From the NCBI GenBank assembly GCA_964432985.1, contig CAYSPT010000001.1:1-64000 (forward strand): a stretch of DNA of 64,000 bases, written 5' to 3'. Shown in pieces: positions 60,537 to 64,000 of the stretch (the first letter of the stretch is position 1; each line of letters starts with the position of its first letter). The notes under the pieces were generated by a model, which saw only the letters and a program-made list of their open reading frames with translations, was not told where the DNA came from and ran no database searches. The position numbers and the translations under genes are program-made. This stretch comes from CAYSPT01 sp964432985. GTDB taxonomy: Bacteria; Muiribacteriota; CAYSPT01.

Positions 60537-62699
60537 ATGAATAGGAGCAGGATATGGTTTCTGGCTATAGCTATCCTGTGTATGGGGGTGCTGCCAGTTG
60601 TCAATGCACAAGATTATCTTTCGGACAGCCCGGTTCCCGCGGGACACTGGTCTTATGCGGCGGCCAATCGCCTGGCTGAACGGGGGTTCGTAAATCGTTA
60701 CAAAACGTCTGTCTTTTCTTCCAGTCAGAGTGTGAGCAGGTACGAATTTGTCGAGGTCCTTGCCAAAACATTCAGGAATCGTGAGACTGACGAGCTCATC
60801 GACATGGGAGTTACTCTCGGCGACGTGTACCTGATCAAGCGTTTGCTCAGAGAGTACGCGGTAGACTTGGCGGTTCATTTTGCCGGTGAATACTCTGATA
60901 TTACCCAGAAACTGGCTATTCTCGAGCAGACGCTGGCCACGAAACGAATAGAGGACCGCGGCAAGTATATCCCTTCCATGAGAAAAGCGGCCGCCGAAAA
61001 GCAGGCAGATGAAACAGAGGATGTAAAACCCGCTGATCAGCCTGATGCCGTTACACAAGAGCAGCCGGCCACACAAGCATCGGAGGCGGTTCAGCCTGTG
61101 GCGGCGGTTCCCGGAGCTCCCGAGGCTGTACCTGCCGAGGATGGAGGACTGACCACCAGCACGATTGATTATTCCGGGCAGTGGGAAGTCTACCTGGCCA
61201 ACGTCAATGTGGGCCGGGGCGTCGGCATGAAGGAAGCATACGAGCAGGACAACAGCAGCAAGTACGGTGACGAAACGATGTATAACAACATCAGTGTCGA
61301 ACGTGAAGAGTGGCGTGCCGGCGATTTCTATCCTGTCATGGTCAAGCTGCTCGCCCAGGCTGAGCACCGGGAAGAGGACAAAGAAGTGAAGGAATTCGAG
61401 TTTTCCTATAACCGGGGTTTCCGCGGGATCAGCTTCGGTCGGAAGCTAAAACCGGACTGGTCCGAGTACTCTTACCGTAACAAGGACCTGAGGGGCGGAT
61501 ATTACTTCTACGAGTTCGAAGAGCTGCAGCACAAGGTTGAGTTCATCAGCGGTATGATCGACCGGCCCGACACCACCATGCCCAGGGCTCATATCCTGGG
61601 TGCCTCGGATCAGTTCACCGTTTCACACAACATGGTTTCCCGCGTCACCGCTTATCAGGTCAAGGAAAAAGACCTGGAAGAGCACCTGGTGCTCTGCGCC
61701 GACAACCAGTATGCTGCCAACCCCACACTCAATATCGAGTGGGAAATCGCCCACAGCCAGGTCAAGAAAGACATGGATATCGCCCGCAGCCGCGACGAGG
61801 ACCCGTATGCCTGGCGCTTTAAACCCATCTATCGCGGCACCGGCAACCTGACCTGGGATTTCGAGTACGAGGATATCGGGACCGATTTTGTCAACTGGGG
61901 AAATCCCGGGGTGAGTTCAGATATCAGACGTTCAGACCTCCGGCAGATGCAGTTCAACGCCACCTACAAGGTCAACCGGTATTTCACCAACATATTCGGC
62001 TGGACCCGGGCCCAGCAGAACAACAACGATGTTACCGCAGACGTTGGTGACACCCTGCGTGCGCCCCAGAAAAGCTATGACGCAAGCTATATGGGTATTT
62101 TAACCAAGCCCGATTTCCCAAGGGTTATTTACCTGCTCAAGTACTCCGACAAAGAGGCAAAGGCGTTGACCAACCCTGATCTGAGCCCCACCGATCAGGT
62201 ACTTATTATCAAGCTCCTCAAACTGGGGCACACCATCAAGGGTGTCAAGACGGACCTGAGTTGGACACGGATCGACCTGGTGGATGTCTCCTCGGAGACG
62301 GCGCCGTTCGCATTGAAAACCAATACCTATAACCTGACTTTGAAGAAATCCCTCTGGGATGATGTCGCTACTGCTGTGGCCATCAAGTACTCCAAAACAG
62401 ATGGCTCCGAATCGTCCCGCAAGGAAGAGTTCAAGTACGAGCTCTCCCTGGAAAAGCCTCTGGATGAGACCACCACCGCCACGGTGATCGTGTCGCAGGA
62501 AAACGTCAACCCCTTCAAGGGAGGGGTCAACACCAACAAGCTGAAAGACGTGGCTTCTTTCGATATCACCCGCCAGATCTCGAAGCACGAGAAGTTTGGA
62601 GTTGTGATGGAGTATATCGAGTACAAAGACTTCAATAATCCGGATACTTCATCGTACAGATCGCTGGAAGCAGGATTCCGGTATACGTACGAATTTTAG
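60537..62699 (+). CDS. SLH-domain outer-membrane beta-barrel protein
   Basis: A 720-residue protein with a signal peptide (cut after VNA, residue 24) and one SLH domain (about 30-80: PAGHWSYAAANRLAERGF), which in this architecture binds peptidoglycan or its secondary polymer. A helical stretch and an Ala/Pro/Glu linker lead to about residue 205. A long beta-barrel region follows, ending FRYTYEF with the terminal Phe expected for BAM recognition. SLH-plus-barrel proteins tether the outer membrane to the wall in Negativicutes, Thermotoga and Deinococcus relatives. ATG after AAAGGAGGACTAGCGCT. The barrel is preceded by the FecR repeat gene on the same strand; an outward-facing complex is possible. 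Confidence 0.85.
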   Translation: MNRSRIWFLAIAILCMGVLPVVNAQDYLSDSPVPAGHWSYAAANRLAERGFVNRYKTSVFSSSQSVSRYEFVEVLAKTFRNRETDELIDMGVTLGDVYLIKRLLREYAVDLAVHFAGEYSDITQKLAILEQTLATKRIEDRGKYIPSMRKAAAEKQADETEDVKPADQPDAVTQEQPATQASEAVQPVAAVPGAPEAVPAEDGGLTTSTIDYSGQWEVYLANVNVGRGVGMKEAYEQDNSSKYGDETMYNNISVEREEWRAGDFYPVMVKLLAQAEHREEDKEVKEFEFSYNRGFRGISFGRKLKPDWSEYSYRNKDLRGGYYFYEFEELQHKVEFISGMIDRPDTTMPRAHILGASDQFTVSHNMVSRVTAYQVKEKDLEEHLVLCADNQYAANPTLNIEWEIAHSQVKKDMDIARSRDEDPYAWRFKPIYRGTGNLTWDFEYEDIGTDFVNWGNPGVSSDIRRSDLRQMQFNATYKVNRYFTNIFGWTRAQQNNNDVTADVGDTLRAPQKSYDASYMGILTKPDFPRVIYLLKYSDKEAKALTNPDLSPTDQVLIIKLLKLGHTIKGVKTDLSWTRIDLVDVSSETAPFALKTNTYNLTLKKSLWDDVATAVAIKYSKTDGSESSRKEEFKYELSLEKPLDETTTATVIVSQENVNPFKGGVNTNKLKDVASFDITRQISKHEKFGVVMEYIEYKDFNNPDTSSYRSLEAGFRYTYEF

Positions 62700-62737
62700 C
62701 CCCGGAAAATGTGCCAGATTTTCAAGGCACTACTATT

Positions 62738-62755
62738 AACCCGAATTATTCGGGG
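62738..62755 (+). repeat. Second copy of the AACCCGAA palindrome
   Basis: The 20 bp at 62735-62754 match 60380-60399 at all but one position, so both ends of the SLH-barrel gene carry the same ATTAACCCGAATNATTCGGG element. Confidence 0.7.
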
Positions 62756-62783
62756 TGAGCGGTAATAGCATGAAGTTTGGCAG

Positions 62784-62812
62784 GCTCCGTCCAGTTTTGG
62801 ACGGAGCTTTTT
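62784..62812 (+). terminator. Rho-independent terminator
   Basis: A perfect 10-bp stem, GCTCCGTCCA (62784-62793) with TGGACGGAGC (62798-62807), a GTTT loop and a T5 tail. It ends the FecR/SLH unit before the NIF3-family gene. Confidence 0.92.
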
Positions 62813-62903
62813 GTCGATGTAACTGATAACGAGTACATGTGAAACATTACAGCCCGGAAACAGCTGTTTTCGGGTTGAGGAAATAAAACGGAGGTGAAAC
62901 GGC

Positions 62904-63863
62904 GTGAAACTTCACGACATCTACCGGGCGGCTGTTGAAAAAGGTGTAGAGTACGACCCTCGCGGCCGAGAAGGAGTGGAGCGGTACCTGCAGCGTGTCA
63001 AGGAAGTCTATGAAAAGCTGTCTGATGAAGAGAAAAGGGAGCATGGGGCTGAAAGCCTGGTAAATCCTTACACCGATACACGGGTATTGTACGGCCAGCG
63101 TGACAGGGAAATTACCAGTAAAATCATGGTCGGGATTGATATCAGTATAGGGGAAATCCTGCTGGCTGACCGTCTGCGTGAAAAGGGAATGAATATCGAC
63201 CTGGTGATCTCGCACCATCCTGCCGGGAAGGCGTTGATTAAGTTTTTCAAGGTTATGAACATGCAGGCCGATATTCTCAACTCGTTCGGAATCCCCATAA
63301 ACGTGGCCGAGGACCTGCTGGAAGAGCGGGTGGCGGAGGTCGAGCACAGCCTGCTGCCGGTCAACGTCAACCAGGCTCCCGATGCCGCCAAACTTCTCGA
63401 TGTGCCCTTCATGTGTATCCACACACCGGCTGATAACGCAGTGGCCACTCACCTGCAGGGCATCATGGACGAAGAGAAACCGGATACAGTGGATGCCGTG
63501 GTCACGCGTCTAAAAGAAGAACCCGAGTTCAAGCACTATTCCCAGAAGCACATGGAAGTCCAGATTCTGGCGGGAAAACCGGACCGGCGCGCCGGTAAGG
63601 TCTTTGTTGACATGACCGGGGGTACAGAGGGTTCCATCAAGATACTGGCAAAGCTGTCGATAGCCGGAATCGGCACCCTGGTGGTCATGCACATGAAACC
63701 CAAGTACATCGAGGAGGCCAGAAAACATCATTTGAACGTTGTGCTGGCCGGACATATGGCCTCTGATTCGTTGGGCACGAATTTGATCATAGACCACCTC
63801 TGCTCGCTGCATCCGTTTGAGATACTGGAATGCGGTGGATTCCGGAGGTTCCAGAGAAACTGA
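62904..63863 (+). CDS. NIF3-family (DUF34) metal-binding protein
   Basis: A 319-residue protein of the NIF3/YbgI family. Metal-binding features are DLVISHHPAGKAL in the first half and HPFEILECGGF near the C-terminus. The 60-residue N-terminal helix bundle before VGIDISIGEILLADRL is longer than in YbgI. Family members are widespread and bind two metals, with a proposed but unsettled GTP cyclohydrolase-like activity. The GTG start follows GGAGGTGAAACGGC. The stop overlaps mutS2 as TGATG. Confidence 0.82.
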   Translation: MKLHDIYRAAVEKGVEYDPRGREGVERYLQRVKEVYEKLSDEEKREHGAESLVNPYTDTRVLYGQRDREITSKIMVGIDISIGEILLADRLREKGMNIDLVISHHPAGKALIKFFKVMNMQADILNSFGIPINVAEDLLEERVAEVEHSLLPVNVNQAPDAAKLLDVPFMCIHTPADNAVATHLQGIMDEEKPDTVDAVVTRLKEEPEFKHYSQKHMEVQILAGKPDRRAGKVFVDMTGGTEGSIKILAKLSIAGIGTLVVMHMKPKYIEEARKHHLNVVLAGHMASDSLGTNLIIDHLCSLHPFEILECGGFRRFQRN

Positions 63864-64000
63864 TGGAACGGACACTCCAATTACTGGGATTTCCCAGGAT
63901 CAGGTCTTTGCTTGAATACTGTGCTTCTTCGGATCTCGGTCGATCCGCTGTTGAGACGATCAGATCTTCTGAAGACCCCGACGAGCTTGCCGGGTGGCTT
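63863..64000 (+). CDS. mutS2: Endonuclease MutS2, N-terminus only (runs off window)
   Basis: Only 46 residues are in the window: an N-terminal helix typical of MutS2 with LGFPRIRSLLEYCASSDLGR, equivalent to the LEFxKI...G opening of the family. The frame is open to the window edge. The ATG overlaps the preceding stop (TGATG). The assignment rests on this N-terminal pattern alone and needs the downstream sequence. Confidence 0.6.
   Translation, partial: MERTLQLLGFPRIRSLLEYCASSDLGRSAVETIRSSEDPDELAGWL

Overview
The window reads as one contiguous chromosomal segment of a diderm (outer-membrane) bacterium from a poorly sampled lineage. Evidence for an outer membrane: two proteins that look like outer-membrane beta-barrels (one carrying an SLH domain and ending in Phe), a lipoprotein with a lipobox, Lgt, and a pseudopilin cluster of the type II secretion/type IV pilus kind. 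Housekeeping genes (recA, recX, lepA, hemW, ftsK, uppP, pdxJ, rsmE, pgpA, carD, lgt) are intact. Gene density is high with many 4-8 bp overlaps. GTG and TTG starts are common and were chosen here from Shine-Dalgarno spacing. The phylum cannot be fixed from this sequence; the mixture resembles candidate phyla with giant TPR proteins (inference only). I saw no tRNA, rRNA, CRISPR array, insertion sequence or phage gene.

Layout. 1-237: 39-bp tandem repeats. 238-12665 (+): one long operon-like run of two large membrane proteins with amidotransferase-like (GIFT/DUF4350-like) domains, a DUF1648 protein, a CHASE2-adenylate cyclase, a HAMP protein, three prepilin-like proteins (two of them very long) and a FecR lipoprotein. 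12681-17339: phosphofructokinase, PHP phosphoesterase, M48 protease, UppP, then a 20-bp tandem array. 17511-29337: FtsK with a repetitive insert, then a 3049-residue TPR protein. 29341-35571: pgpA-cinA-thpR-recA-recX-(membrane protein)-rsmE-pdxJ, tightly packed. 35591-40802: outer-membrane barrel, HAD phosphatase, lgt, CDP-alcohol phosphotransferase, AI-2E family permease. 40799-51530 (-): DUF885 protein, ATP-grasp protein, methyltransferase, MFS transporter, then lepA, hemW, a STAS protein and an ABC-F ATPase. 51718-54826: carD, a second STAS protein, a DUF5610 protein with a sigma-28-like promoter, and an MBL-fold hydrolase. 55060-62699: a 1774-residue FecR/beta-sandwich repeat protein and an SLH-barrel protein. 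62904-64000: a NIF3-family protein and the start of mutS2.

How it fits together. Much of the unusual coding capacity is cell-envelope or scaffold: pseudopilins, two FecR-domain proteins, an SLH porin-like protein, a repeat adhesin-like protein and a giant TPR solenoid. Four signals stand out: (1) a compact DUF885/ATP-grasp/methyltransferase/MFS operon that looks like a small-molecule pathway; (2) the membrane-protein plus oversized-pseudopilin cluster at the left; (3) the giant TPR protein with a four-Cys head and matching atypical modules near both ends; (4) a recurring pattern of short in-frame tandem duplications in at least six genes and between genes. Promoters close to the sigma-70 consensus precede carD, the FecR repeat gene, one STAS gene and the HAD gene, the last apparently leaderless.
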